Assembly: GCA_965247585.1 (NCBI GenBank)
Contig: CBDFHC010000004.1
Location: 868,001-932,000, forward strand
Source: CBDFHC01 sp965247585
Lineage (GTDB): Bacteria > Chloroflexota > Dehalococcoidia > Lucifugimonadales > GCA-2712585
Direction: 5' to 3'
Length of the DNA stretch: 64,000 bases
Shown here: positions 25,751 to 33,521 of the stretch, in pieces
Layout: every line of letters starts with the position of its first letter
Numbering within the stretch: the stretch's first letter is position 1
Notes under the pieces: model-generated
What the model was told of the DNA's origin: nothing
Seen by the model: the letters and a program-made list of their open reading frames with translations, nothing else
Databases searched by the model: none
Translations under genes and position numbers: made by a program

Positions 25751-25777
25751 TTCGGGGGGGTCAGATGACCCCCCGAA
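25751..25777 (+). terminator. Probable terminator hairpin after citrate synthase
   Basis: TTCGGGG(G)GGTC, loop AGAT and GACCCCCCGAA form a stem of about 11 bp, followed by only a weak T stretch (ATTTCT). It lies between citrate synthase and the MidA-type gene, so the latter may be partly read through. Confidence 0.55.
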
Positions 25778-25796
25778 CTCATTTCTGGAGGCGCCG

Positions 25797-27038
25797 GTGC
25801 CGCCGCAGCCCGCATCCCAGGAGATACTCCACCGCATCCGGCGCCAGGGCAAGATAACCTTCGCCGAGTTCATGCAACTTGCCCTCTACTGGCCCAACGG
25901 GGGCTACTACTCCGGCACAGGACGCTCGGCCCCGGCCAGGGATTACTACACCGCGCCCGGCGCTCACCCCGCCTTTGGCGCGTTGCTTGCCGTTCAGCTA
26001 TTCCAGATGTGGCGCCGACTGGACGAGCCCCGTCCCTTCTGTGTGGTGGAACCCGGAGCCGGAAACGGCCTCCTGAGTCATGCCATAGTCGCCGCCGCGG
26101 CCCATCTCCCCGGCGGCTTCCCCCAAGCGCTGCGGTACCTATGCGTCGACGTAAGGACCGGAATAGGCGTCGAGTCCGGGCTAACCCTCGGTGGCGAAAC
26201 GGTTGGCCGGGTAGCCGCCTTGGGGCTGCCGATTCGCCCTTTCGTTGGCTGCATACTCTCCAACGAGCTTCTGGACGCCTTCCCGGTGCACCTGGTGGAG
26301 CAAGAGAACGGCCTTCTTTTGGAAGTCTACGTTGAAAGTGCCGGCGAAGGGTTTACGGAACGGCTGGACCGGCCCTCTACCGGCGCGCTGGCGCGGCGAC
26401 TGGAAGAGCTAGGGGTACGGCTGAACGAGGGCCAGCGGGCAGAGGTCAACCTGGCGCTGGGTCCCTGGATACGTGAGGCCGCCACGGCGCTCCGCCGCGG
26501 GTATCTGGTGACAATTGACTACGGCCGGGAGGCGGAGGACCTCTACTCTGCCGAAAGGCCCCGGGGCACCCTCACTTGCCACCACAATCAGATGCAGACG
26601 GACAACCCGTTTCTGCACGTTGGCTTCCAGGACGTGACCGCCCAGGTGGACTTCACCTCCGTGGTGAGACTGGGAGACGAAGTTGGGCTTAGGCCCGTGG
26701 CGTATCTGCCCCAGGGACAGGCCTTCACAAACCTGGGCATCCGCCGAATGATGGGCGCTTTGACCGCGCTGGATTTGTCACAGGCCCAGCGAGACGCCAA
26801 CCGGATGGGGATGCTGGACCTTATACGCCCGGGCGGAATGGGAGACTTTAGAGTGCTAGTCCAGCAGAAGGCCGCGCCGGCGGAGCCGCTTTGGTGTCAG
26901 ACACCTGACCAGGGATTGGAGCGCATCCTGCCACTGCTTCCCACCCCGCTGCTCTCCGAATTACACGTCCCGCTGTTGGCGGCGAAATACCCTCACCTGG
27001 CCCAGGACTGGGGCACCTTGGACTCGAAAGCACCGTAG
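25797..27038 (+). CDS. MidA/NDUFAF7-type SAM-dependent methyltransferase
   Basis: The 413-residue protein belongs to the DUF185/MidA family of protein arginine methyltransferase-like enzymes. ITFAEFMQLALYWPNGGYYS is the family's N-terminal signature. CVVEPGAGNGLLSHAIV is the SAM-binding motif I, LSNELLDAFPVHLV is the conserved NELLDA motif, and LVTIDYGREAEDLYS with RPRGTLTCHHNQ follow. Eukaryotic NDUFAF7 methylates a complex I subunit; the bacterial target is not established and no nuo genes are present here. The GTG start has CTGGAGG upstream. Confidence 0.88.
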   Translation: MPPQPASQEILHRIRRQGKITFAEFMQLALYWPNGGYYSGTGRSAPARDYYTAPGAHPAFGALLAVQLFQMWRRLDEPRPFCVVEPGAGNGLLSHAIVAAAAHLPGGFPQALRYLCVDVRTGIGVESGLTLGGETVGRVAALGLPIRPFVGCILSNELLDAFPVHLVEQENGLLLEVYVESAGEGFTERLDRPSTGALARRLEELGVRLNEGQRAEVNLALGPWIREAATALRRGYLVTIDYGREAEDLYSAERPRGTLTCHHNQMQTDNPFLHVGFQDVTAQVDFTSVVRLGDEVGLRPVAYLPQGQAFTNLGIRRMMGALTALDLSQAQRDANRMGMLDLIRPGGMGDFRVLVQQKAAPAEPLWCQTPDQGLERILPLLPTPLLSELHVPLLAAKYPHLAQDWGTLDSKAP

Positions 27039-27048
27039 CGGGCGGGGG

Positions 27049-27590
27049 TCAAGCCTGAGTGGGAAGAAACACCTGCTTGGACCCGTCGCTGAGCGGTTCC
27101 CGCCGCAAGACCTTTTCGTAAAGCGCCGCCGTCAGGTCCAGGTCCACCGAAGATACTGACGTAGCCTCTCCGGCTCCTCCTCCCACACCTGGACGTTCCG
27201 CCGATGATCCCAAGCCACCTTCTGTCTGCCTAGCGTCTCCCGGGCCAGGTTGTCCAGGGAAATGCGATGGCCGGCAGCCTTGGTGAATTCGGCCAGGATA
27301 TCGTAGTGTTTCCTCACCTCCAACTTCTCTCCAGTGAGCCTGAACAGGTGGTGGTTGAGAATGGGAAGGTCAAACCTTCCGCCGTTAAATGTGACCACCG
27401 TCCCCTCAAAATCCCGGAGGAAGCCCAACAAGCCCCTAAGCTCCCCGGTTGTGCACCCGTAGAATTGATGCCCGCCCTGCCACAGGACTCCGGTTACCAG
27501 CAGTTGGAAACTTTCCGGGATCCGGTTGAAGTCCCCGGGAGAGGTCTCAATATCCAAAATGCAGAACTCTGGGGGGATTGAAATTTCCAT
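27049..27590 (-). pseudogene. RNase H-like (YprB-type) exonuclease gene with a frameshift
   Basis: From ATG 27590 the frame encodes CILDIETSPGDFNRI, VVTFNGGRFDLPILNHHLF, KHYDILAEFTKA and ISLDNLARETLG. These are the ExoI, II and neighbouring motifs of the predicted 3'-5' exonuclease family (YprB/RNase_H_2). The frame ends at 27132 just after LRQYL. Around 27148-27150 a one-base change would continue in the next frame as VDLDLTAALYEKVLRREPLS to a stop at 27049, which contains the family's final Asp (ExoIII). It is therefore a disrupted gene or contains a sequence error. The intact protein would have about 180 residues. Confidence 0.75.
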
Positions 27591-27647
27591 AGTGTGAGTA
27601 CAGTGAACTATTTGTGAACCTAATGTTGCCTTCTTCTATACACCACC

Positions 27648-27924
27648 CTACGGCTTTAGGCCTAGCTCCGCGGCAACTGGTTTTAGGTTTTCGGTGACAT
27701 CGTCCACCCACTTGCTGGGCCGGACCAGCGTCACGGCGCGGATAAATCGGGATAGTTCGTGCACGGCGTAAAGCGTCTTCTCCATTCAGAGACTCCCGGG
27801 GAATCCCCGTGTGGTCACTGTGGGTCAGCACCTCTCGGCCAATCTCCTCCGAGAAGCCCTTCTCCCGCAGCGGATTGACGCATCAGCACCTCTGTGTGGA
27901 CGTGCCTCTGCCAGAACCCCATGG
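27648..27924 (-). pseudogene. Remnant of an HD-domain hydrolase gene
   Basis: Minus-strand fragments in different frames line up with the C-terminal half of small HD (HDIG) hydrolases: WQRHVHTEVL, then LREKGFSEEIGREVLTHSDH with TGIPRESL, then MEKTLYAVHELSRFIRAVTL with VRPSK. The last two pieces are separated by one extra A at the ...CTGAATGGAG junction (~27786). The N-terminal half with the HD pair is missing. It lies directly downstream of trmI on the same strand, so it may once have been in that operon. Confidence 0.7.
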
Positions 27925-27926
27925 TG

Positions 27927-28859
27927 TCATTTCTGTCCAACGTCCGACACCTCTTCAACAGGGGCGGTTCCGGTTGTACCCCGAGGTCTGGGAACGCAAA
28001 GCCGAGCGGTGGTTATGAAACCGGTGTGCGCCACCATCCGGTGGACCGGCCTCATGCTGCGCTCCGACACGTGCCACGGCCGGAGCATAAGCTCCACCGT
28101 TTCAACAAGCTGAAAGCTGCCGTGGGACTCCAGCTCCTGGGTAAGCCGGTGGACCTGGAGCACCGTAGGCAGGAAACTGAGAAATATGCCTCCCGGCGTC
28201 AGCAAATCCGCCGCTGAGGTAACTACTTGCCAGGGCTCCGGAACATCCAGCACCAACCGGTCCACATCCCGCTCTTCTATTCCCTGGTAGATGTCACCCT
28301 CTTTTACCTCCAGCGAGTACCCTTCTGGCACCAGCGGGGCAATGTTCTTTAGTGCCCGTTGCGCCTGTTCCCCACGTAGGTCATATGAAGTTATGCAGCC
28401 CTTGTGCCCAACTGCGCGCAGCAGGGCCAGAGTGAGCGCCCCGGAGCCAAACCCGGCCTCCACCACCCGGGCGCCCGGGAATATATCCCCCAGCATCAGG
28501 ATGGCGCCCAGGTCCTTGGGATAAACCACCTGGGTGACCCGCTGCATCTCCAAAACGTAGTCCGAGAGGGTAGGTTTCAAGGCCAAGAGCCGGTGCCCGT
28601 TGCTGGTCTGAAACCACTCGCCCTGGTGGTGGCCCACCAGCTTGGCGTGCTCCAGGAAACCCAGATGGGTGTGGAACACGCCTCCCTCCTTCAGAGTGAC
28701 CAGGTATCGGCGCCCCTTGCGGTCAATCAGGAGGCTAAGGTCGCCTTCCTGGAACCTGGACCGAGCAGCAGTCACTTTCGCGATTTCTCCCTCTCCCATC
28801 TCCTTCACCGGCGCTCTGTAGTGACCGGCGTCGTCCTCCATGTCGGGATCGTTGCTCAT
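27927..28859 (-). CDS. trmI: tRNA (adenine-58-N1)-methyltransferase TrmI
   Basis: The 310-residue product has the TrmI/Gcd14 layout: a small N-terminal beta domain (LSLLIDRKGRRYLVTLKEGG) and a Rossmann methyltransferase with VYPKDLGAILMLGDIFPGAR, VVEAGFGSGALTLALLRAVG (SAM motif I), YDLRGEQAQRALKNI and the catalytic LVLDVPEPW. It makes m1A58 in the T-loop of tRNA. ATG 28859 is preferred; a GTG at 28880 gives seven more residues without better similarity. The following HD remnant lies three bases beyond its stop. The peroxiredoxin gene lies upstream on the same strand. Confidence 0.9.
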   Translation of the reverse strand: MSNDPDMEDDAGHYRAPVKEMGEGEIAKVTAARSRFQEGDLSLLIDRKGRRYLVTLKEGGVFHTHLGFLEHAKLVGHHQGEWFQTSNGHRLLALKPTLSDYVLEMQRVTQVVYPKDLGAILMLGDIFPGARVVEAGFGSGALTLALLRAVGHKGCITSYDLRGEQAQRALKNIAPLVPEGYSLEVKEGDIYQGIEERDVDRLVLDVPEPWQVVTSAADLLTPGGIFLSFLPTVLQVHRLTQELESHGSFQLVETVELMLRPWHVSERSMRPVHRMVAHTGFITTARLCVPRPRGTTGTAPVEEVSDVGQK

Positions 28860-28908
28860 CGCTTTCCAAAGCGCCGGCACATGGGTGGTGCTACGTCCGC
28901 CGGTATAA

Positions 28909-29373
28909 CTACTTCACCCGGTCCAGTTGGGCCAGAATGTCCTCAGGGGCAGGCAAAACGCCGGGCGGATACTCTTCACGGAATCGGACGGCGCCGGCCT
29001 TGTCCACAATGAGAACGGCACGCCTCGGCGCGCCGTTGGCCTCATTGTACAGGCCGTAGGCCTTCACCATCTCGCCGTGCGGATGGAAATCCGCCAGCAA
29101 TGGATATTGTATGGTGCCCAGGGAGTTAGACCAGGCGCGATGGGAGTGTTGGGTGTCACAACTAATGCCCAGGACCTGGGCATTCTTCTCCTCGAACTGG
29201 GCGTTGGCCCGGCTGAACGAGGAGACCTGGTTGGTTCAACCCCCTGTAAAGTCAAATACATGGAAAGCCAATACCACCATCTTTTCACCCTTGAACTGGG
29301 ACAGAGATATTTGCTCTCCCGCCTGATTCGGCAGGCTAAAATCCGGGGCTGCCTGTCCTACTTCCGCTGGCAT
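28909..29373 (-). CDS. Peroxiredoxin (AhpC/TSA family), probable selenoprotein with in-frame UGA
   Basis: From ATG 29373, with GGAGG seven bases upstream, one frame encodes 154 residues if TGA at 29236-29238 is read through. The N-terminus reads PAEVGQAAPDFSLPNQAGEQ, then KMVVLAFHVFDFTGG, then TGA, then TNQVSSFSRANAQFEEKNAQ and VLGISCDTQHSHRAW. In peroxiredoxins (consensus ...FTPGCTxE) the residue after T-x-G is the peroxidatic Cys, so codon 46 sits exactly at the active site. Sequence after the TGA shows no decay. A hairpin of bacterial SECIS type lies 3' of it. Read as selenocysteine, it reduces peroxides via Sec46, with Cys72 as the only cysteine. The alternative is a nonsense mutation. 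selA, selB, selC and selD are not in the window. Confidence 0.75.
29187..29225 (-). promoter_or_regulatory. Candidate bacterial SECIS hairpin downstream of the UGA
   Basis: In the mRNA, TCTCCTCG pairs with CGAGGAGA (8 bp), with an inner GGGC/GCCC stem and a four-base apical loop about 29 bases after the UGA. That is within the 16-37 base window expected for bacterial SECIS elements. The expected G at the start of the apical loop is not obvious, so the fit is incomplete. Confidence 0.5.
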
Positions 29374-29480
29374 TCATTAACCTCCTATAGGCTACAATAT
29401 TAGATGCGTTTCCTGGGATCAGTGTGGCCCGATTATACAGGCAGGTGGGGGTGGTTACTACCAAATCTGGCGCTGCGTTC

Positions 29481-29509
29481 TTGACTGTATGACGCTGGTT
29501 TCTTAGAAT
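29481..29509 (+). promoter_or_regulatory. Sigma-70-type promoter for the tRNA-tuf cluster
   Basis: TTGACT (29481-29486), a 17-base spacer and TAGAAT (29504-29509) lie 54 bases upstream of tRNA-Thr(UGU). On the other strand an extended -10, TGTATAAT (about 29432-29439), could serve the divergent peroxiredoxin gene. Confidence 0.65.
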
Positions 29510-29563
29510 TACATTCAATGTGGCGGCGAAGCTGCCGCGTTTATGCGTCAGCGACAGCTAGAT

Positions 29564-29639
29564 GCCCCAGTGGCGCAATGGTAGCGCAGCCGACTTGTAA
29601 TCGGCAGGCTGGCGGGTTCGAGTCCCCCCTGGGGCTCCA
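29564..29639 (+). tRNA. tRNA-Thr(UGU)
   Basis: The acceptor GCCCCAG pairs with CTGGGGC, followed by discriminator T and an encoded CCA. The anticodon loop CTTGTAA has TGT, and the T-arm is GGGTTCGAGTCCC. It is first in a three-tRNA array leading into tuf. Confidence 0.95.
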
Positions 29640-29725
29640 TCTCTGGCACCTGGAATTTTTTGGGCAAAACATGGCATGATATTGGTGCAGGCTACGGGCT
29701 ATGCTAAACTACGTCCTAACCCTTT

Positions 29726-29813
29726 GGAGGGGTGGGTGAGTGGTTTATACCACCAGACTGTAAATCTGGCGCTCGAAAGGGCTTCGTAGGTTCGAATCCT
29801 ACCCCCTCCACCA
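29726..29813 (+). tRNA. tRNA-Tyr(GUA)
   Basis: This class II tRNA has acceptor GGAGGGG/CCCCTCC, discriminator A and an encoded CCA. The anticodon loop CTGTAAA has GTA, and it has a long variable arm (GCTCGAAAGGGCTTC). Confidence 0.95.
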
Positions 29814-29843
29814 CCAGCGTTACGGAATTAGGAGACACATTGC

Positions 29844-29919
29844 GCCCACATAGCTCAGACGGTAGAGCACGTTCTTGGTAAGAACGGGGTCCCCGGTTCA
29901 AGTCCGGGTGTGGGCTCCA
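29844..29919 (+). tRNA. tRNA-Thr(GGU)
   Basis: The acceptor GCCCACA pairs with TGTGGGC, with discriminator T and an encoded CCA. The anticodon loop TTGGTAA has GGT. It ends 52 bases before the tuf start, as in the thrT-tufB arrangement known from Escherichia coli. Confidence 0.95.
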
Positions 29920-29971
29920 TCTGCTAAGATAACAAGTTGATTCCTGCGAAAGGACCCTGGAAGGAGCTTCA

Positions 29972-31177
29972 ATGGCAAAGCAGCGATATGAACGGGGAAA
30001 GCCCCATCTTAATGTAGGTACCATTGGTCACGTTGACCACGGGAAGACCACCCTGACCGCCGCCATCACCATGGCGCTGGCTGCAAGTGGGACCAAGACT
30101 CTAGTCCGCAAATTCGACACCATTGACAACGCACCGGAAGAGCGGGCCCGCGGCGTCACCATCAACATTTCCCACATTGAGTACGAGACAGCCGATCGGC
30201 ACTACGCTCATGTGGACTGCCCGGGCCATGCGGACTACATCAAGAACATGATCACTGGCGCGGCGCAGATGGACGGCGCCATTCTGGTGGTCAGCGCGCC
30301 GGACGGACCTATGCCCCAGACGCGGGAGCACATACTGTTGGCCCGTCAGGTGGAGGTCCCGAGAATCCTGGTGGCCCTCAACAAGGTGGACGCCATGGAC
30401 GACGAGGAGTTGTTGGAGTTGGTGGAGCTTGAGGTCCGAGAGCTTCTGAGCCAATACGACTACCCGGGTGATGACTCCCCCATAGTGAGGGTCAGCGCGC
30501 TGAAGGCCATGGAAGAGTTGGAAGCGGGCCAGAATGATGGCCCTGCCACGAATGGAATCCTGGACTTGGTTAACGCCATGGAAGAGTACATTCCCGTTCC
30601 CGAAAGGGCCAAAGACCTGCCCTTCCTCATGCCCATCGAGGATGTCTTCGGCATCAAGGGGCGTGGTACCGTCGTCACCGGCCGCGTGGAGCGCGGTACC
30701 ATAAAGACCGGGGATAACGTAGACATTGTAGGCTTCGGCCAAGTGAAAGGTACCGTAGCCACCGGGCTGGAGATGTTCCACAAGACGCTGGACGAGTCCG
30801 AGGCCGGAGACGCCGTAGGCGTTCTTCTCCGTGGTGTTGAGCGCGAGGACGTGGAACGCGGCGAAGTTCTGGCCCGGCCGGGAAGCATCCAGCCACACGC
30901 CAACTACAAGGCCGAGGTGTACGTCCTGAGCAAGGAAGAGGGCGGGCGTCACACCCCCTTCTTCACCGGCTACAAGCCCCAGTTTTACATTCGCACTAGT
31001 GATATCACTGGAGAGATAAAGCTGGAAGAGGGTGTTGAGATGGTGATGCCCGGCGACAATACAACCATGGAAGTTAACCTAATGTACCCCATCGCCATGG
31101 AGGCGGGCCTCCACTTCGCCATTCGAGAAGGTGGCCGGACCGTGGGCGCGGGGATAGTTACCGAGGTGCTGGACTAA
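29972..31177 (+). CDS. tuf: Elongation factor Tu
   Basis: The 401-residue GTPase delivers aminoacyl-tRNA to the ribosome. G-domain motifs are GHVDHGKTT (P loop), RARGVTINISHIEY (switch I), DCPGHADYI (G3), NKVD (G4) and SAL (G5). Domains II and III follow, with RGTVVTGRVERG and the C-terminal MEAGLHFAIREGGRTVGAGI. AAGGAG precedes ATG 29972. It follows three tRNA genes and precedes rpmG by three bases, so it heads the rpmG-secE-nusG transcript. Confidence 0.98.
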   Translation: MAKQRYERGKPHLNVGTIGHVDHGKTTLTAAITMALAASGTKTLVRKFDTIDNAPEERARGVTINISHIEYETADRHYAHVDCPGHADYIKNMITGAAQMDGAILVVSAPDGPMPQTREHILLARQVEVPRILVALNKVDAMDDEELLELVELEVRELLSQYDYPGDDSPIVRVSALKAMEELEAGQNDGPATNGILDLVNAMEEYIPVPERAKDLPFLMPIEDVFGIKGRGTVVTGRVERGTIKTGDNVDIVGFGQVKGTVATGLEMFHKTLDESEAGDAVGVLLRGVEREDVERGEVLARPGSIQPHANYKAEVYVLSKEEGGRHTPFFTGYKPQFYIRTSDITGEIKLEEGVEMVMPGDNTTMEVNLMYPIAMEAGLHFAIREGGRTVGAGIVTEVLD

Positions 31178-31180
31178 GTT

Positions 31181-31351
31181 ATGGCCAAGAAACGCGGGGA
31201 AGTCCGCATAATAGTAACCATGCAGTGCTCCGATTGCCGGGAGCGGAATTACACCACCACCAAGAACCGGCGGAATGACACTCAGCGCTTGGAGCAGAAC
31301 AAGTACTGCTCCAGGTGCCGCGTTCACAAAGCGCATCGGGAAATCAGGTAG
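31181..31351 (+). CDS. rpmG: Ribosomal protein bL33
   Basis: The 56-residue protein reads MAKKRGEVRIIVTMQCSDCR, then NYTTTKNRRN and a second zinc knuckle NKYCSRCRVHKAHREIR. Both CxxC pairs are intact, so this is the zinc-binding (C+) form of bL33. It starts three bases after the tuf stop and ends two bases before secE. Confidence 0.95.
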   Translation: MAKKRGEVRIIVTMQCSDCRERNYTTTKNRRNDTQRLEQNKYCSRCRVHKAHREIR

Positions 31352-31353
31352 CG

Positions 31354-31605
31354 GTGACCAGCCGGCCAACCCCGGGCCAGTCCACCGTTCGGCGCCCCTC
31401 TCAAGACCAGATGCGGGGTTTTCGTCCCGCGGAGTTCATTAAAGAGGTGATTGGAGAGCTACAGAAGGCCGTCTGGCCCAGCCGGGACGAGACGATTCGT
31501 CTCACCTGGGTGGTGCTGGTAGTAGCCGCTCTGGTTGGCTTCATCCTGGGATTCTTCGACTTCAGTCTTTCCAGGACGCTAACCAACTACGTCATCCTTC
31601 CTTGA
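31354..31605 (+). CDS. secE: Preprotein translocase subunit SecE
   Basis: The 83-residue single-span SecE has an N-terminal tail followed by the conserved amphipathic helix PAEFIKEVIGELQKAVWPSR and one transmembrane helix, WVVLVVAALVGFILGFFDFS. It stabilises SecY in the membrane channel. The GTG at 31354 is chosen because it lies just after the rpmG stop; the frame is open further upstream, but only over rpmG. Confidence 0.93.
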   Translation: MTSRPTPGQSTVRRPSQDQMRGFRPAEFIKEVIGELQKAVWPSRDETIRLTWVVLVVAALVGFILGFFDFSLSRTLTNYVILP

Positions 31606-31654
31606 ACCGCAGACCAGTCCCATCCCTGTACAGAAACCAATTAGGACGCTACAA

Positions 31655-32218
31655 ATGGTTCAGCAACAAGTAGAACAGGAAGCCCAGTGGTACATCGTCC
31701 ACACCTATTCCGGGCAGGAAGAGCGCGTCAAGAAATATCTGGAGCAACGCATACAGAGCCTTGACATGCAGGACAAGATCTTCCAGGTGGTGGTGCCTAC
31801 CGAAGACGAGATCGCTATTAAGGATGGAAAGCGGCGCGCGGAAAAGAAGAAGGTGTTCCCCGGCTATATTCTTGTACAGATGAAAATGGACGACGAGAGT
31901 TGGTACGCAGTAAGGAACACCCCAGGCGTGACGGGGTTTGTATCCACGGAGGATGAGTCAGACAAGCGGGCCAAGCCCATAGCGCTGGAGCCCCGAGAAG
32001 TCGACTCCATCATGACCCAGTTGGAGACGAAGCGGCCCCGCGTTAACCTGGGTCTGGAGACTGGCCAAACGGTGCGCATCACCGAGGGCCCTTTCACAGA
32101 CTTCATGGGCACAGTAAACGAGGTGGACCCGGACCGGTCTCGAATACGGGTTCTAGTCTCCTTCTTCGGACGGGAAACGCCAGTGGAGCTGGACTTTCTA
32201 CAAGTGGAGAAAATTTAG
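31655..32218 (+). CDS. nusG: Transcription termination/antitermination factor NusG
   Basis: The 187-residue factor has the NGN domain (WYIVHTYSGQEERVKKYLEQ, KVFPGYILVQMKMDDESWYA, VRNTPGVTGFVS) and a C-terminal KOW domain (VRITEGPFTDFMGTVNEVDP). It binds RNA polymerase and links it to Rho or the ribosome. secE-nusG-rplK order is conserved in most bacteria. Confidence 0.97.
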   Translation: MVQQQVEQEAQWYIVHTYSGQEERVKKYLEQRIQSLDMQDKIFQVVVPTEDEIAIKDGKRRAEKKKVFPGYILVQMKMDDESWYAVRNTPGVTGFVSTEDESDKRAKPIALEPREVDSIMTQLETKRPRVNLGLETGQTVRITEGPFTDFMGTVNEVDPDRSRIRVLVSFFGRETPVELDFLQVEKI

Positions 32219-32228
32219 GTATTAAAGC

Positions 32229-32657
32229 ATGGCAAAAAAAGTACGCGCCGTCATTAAGCTACAACTCCAAGCCGGGCAGGCCACGCCGGCGCCGCCGGTG
32301 GGCCCTGCCCTGGGACAACACGGGGTCAACATAATGGCCTTTGTGAAGGAGTATAACTCCCGGACCGCCAACCAGTCCGGCACCGTGGTTCCTGTCCACC
32401 TAACTGTATTTGAAGACCGCTCCTTCAGTTTCGTTCTACGAACGCCGCCGGCGTCGGAGCTGCTGCGGAAGGCTGCCGGAGTTGACAAGGGCTCCGGCCA
32501 GCCATTACAGGAGAAGATTGGGACCTTGAGCAGGTCCGCCCTTGAAGAGATAGCCAAAGAGAAGATGGCAGACTTAAACTCCGTATCCCTGGAAGGGGCG
32601 GTAAAGGTAATTGAGGGTACCGCCCGTAGCATGGGGATTAACGTTGCCGGGGAGTAA
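32229..32657 (+). CDS. rplK: Ribosomal protein uL11
   Basis: The 142-residue protein begins KKVRAVIKLQLQAGQATPAP and PVGPALGQHGVNIMAFVKEY, the uL11 signature that contacts the GTPase-associated centre of 23S rRNA. The C-terminal RNA-binding domain ends in VIEGTARSMGINV. It lies ten bases after nusG and abuts rplA. Confidence 0.97.
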   Translation: MAKKVRAVIKLQLQAGQATPAPPVGPALGQHGVNIMAFVKEYNSRTANQSGTVVPVHLTVFEDRSFSFVLRTPPASELLRKAAGVDKGSGQPLQEKIGTLSRSALEEIAKEKMADLNSVSLEGAVKVIEGTARSMGINVAGE

Positions 32658-33374
32658 TTGGTGAAAAAACACGGTAAAAGATTCCAGGATTCCGCCAAGC
32701 TGGTAGACGCGAACAAGCTCTTTACCCTGGACGAGGCCACTAGCCTCATTGGCCAGATGAAGGGGACTAGGTTCGACGAATCGGTGGAGCTGCATCTGCG
32801 CACCAGCGCTGACCCACGGCACGCCGACCAGATGGTGCGGGGAGTCGCAATGCTGCCCCATGGCCTGGGCAAGACGGTCCGGGTGCTGGTCTTTGCCGCC
32901 GGAGAGGACGCTGAGACGGCCCGCAACGCCGGTGCCGACTTTGTGGGGGACGACGACCTTATCAGCCAGATTGAGGGCGGCTGGGTGGAGTTCGACGTTG
33001 GGCTGGCCACCCCTGACATGATGGCTAAGATCGGACGCTTGGGACGGGTTTTGGGGCGCCGCGGCCTCATGCCCAACCCGCGCACGGGCACCATGGTGCA
33101 GGGCAGAGACCTGCCCCGTACCATTGAGGATGCCAAGATGGGCCGTGTAGAGTATCGCATGGACCGCACGGCCATCATTCACATCCCCGTGGGCAAGGTA
33201 AGCTTCTCCAAGGAACAGCTTACCGAAAACATCGCCTCTCTAATGGATGCCATTAACAAGGCCCGGCCGTCAGGTGTAAAAGGCTCCTTCGTTCGTACGG
33301 CCTTCTTGACTACAACCATGGGACCCAGCATCAAGCTGGACGTTGCCGAGCTTCTTTCAGTTAAAGTAGAATAG
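32658..33374 (+). CDS. rplA: Ribosomal protein uL1
   Basis: The protein has 238 residues and forms the L1 stalk. KRFQDSAKLVDANKLFTLDE opens the protein; GVAMLPHGLGKTVRVLVFAA and RLGRVLGRRGLMPNPRTGTM are the uL1 signature. TTG 32658 and GTG 32661 are adjacent possible starts overlapping or touching the rplK stop; GTG giving MKKHGK is equally plausible. In other bacteria uL1 represses its own operon. Confidence 0.96.
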   Translation: MVKKHGKRFQDSAKLVDANKLFTLDEATSLIGQMKGTRFDESVELHLRTSADPRHADQMVRGVAMLPHGLGKTVRVLVFAAGEDAETARNAGADFVGDDDLISQIEGGWVEFDVGLATPDMMAKIGRLGRVLGRRGLMPNPRTGTMVQGRDLPRTIEDAKMGRVEYRMDRTAIIHIPVGKVSFSKEQLTENIASLMDAINKARPSGVKGSFVRTAFLTTTMGPSIKLDVAELLSVKVE

Positions 33375-33505
33375 CAACGGTCGCTCACGCTTAAGACAGC
33401 GGATCTCCCCCACCCGGGAGTTAAAGCATCGTCCGCCGAGGCGCTGAGGTACGCAAGGCTCTGAATAGAGCGTTACGTCCCCGCGCTTAGGCGTGGGGAC
33501 TTTTT
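33375..33505 (+). promoter_or_regulatory. L10-type leader with terminator-like hairpin upstream of rplJ
   Basis: This 147-base gap between rplA and rplJ holds a CCGCCGAGGCGCTGAGGTACGC stretch of the kind seen in ribosomal L10 leaders (the L10(L12)4 binding site). It is followed by a strong hairpin (GTCCCCGCGC, loop TTAG, GCGTGGGGAC at 33477-33500) with T5 at 33501-33505. I infer autogenous control by L10/L12, in which the hairpin acts as terminator or attenuator; the exact fold is not verified. Confidence 0.7.
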
Positions 33506-33521
33506 AGTTAGGGGACTTAGA

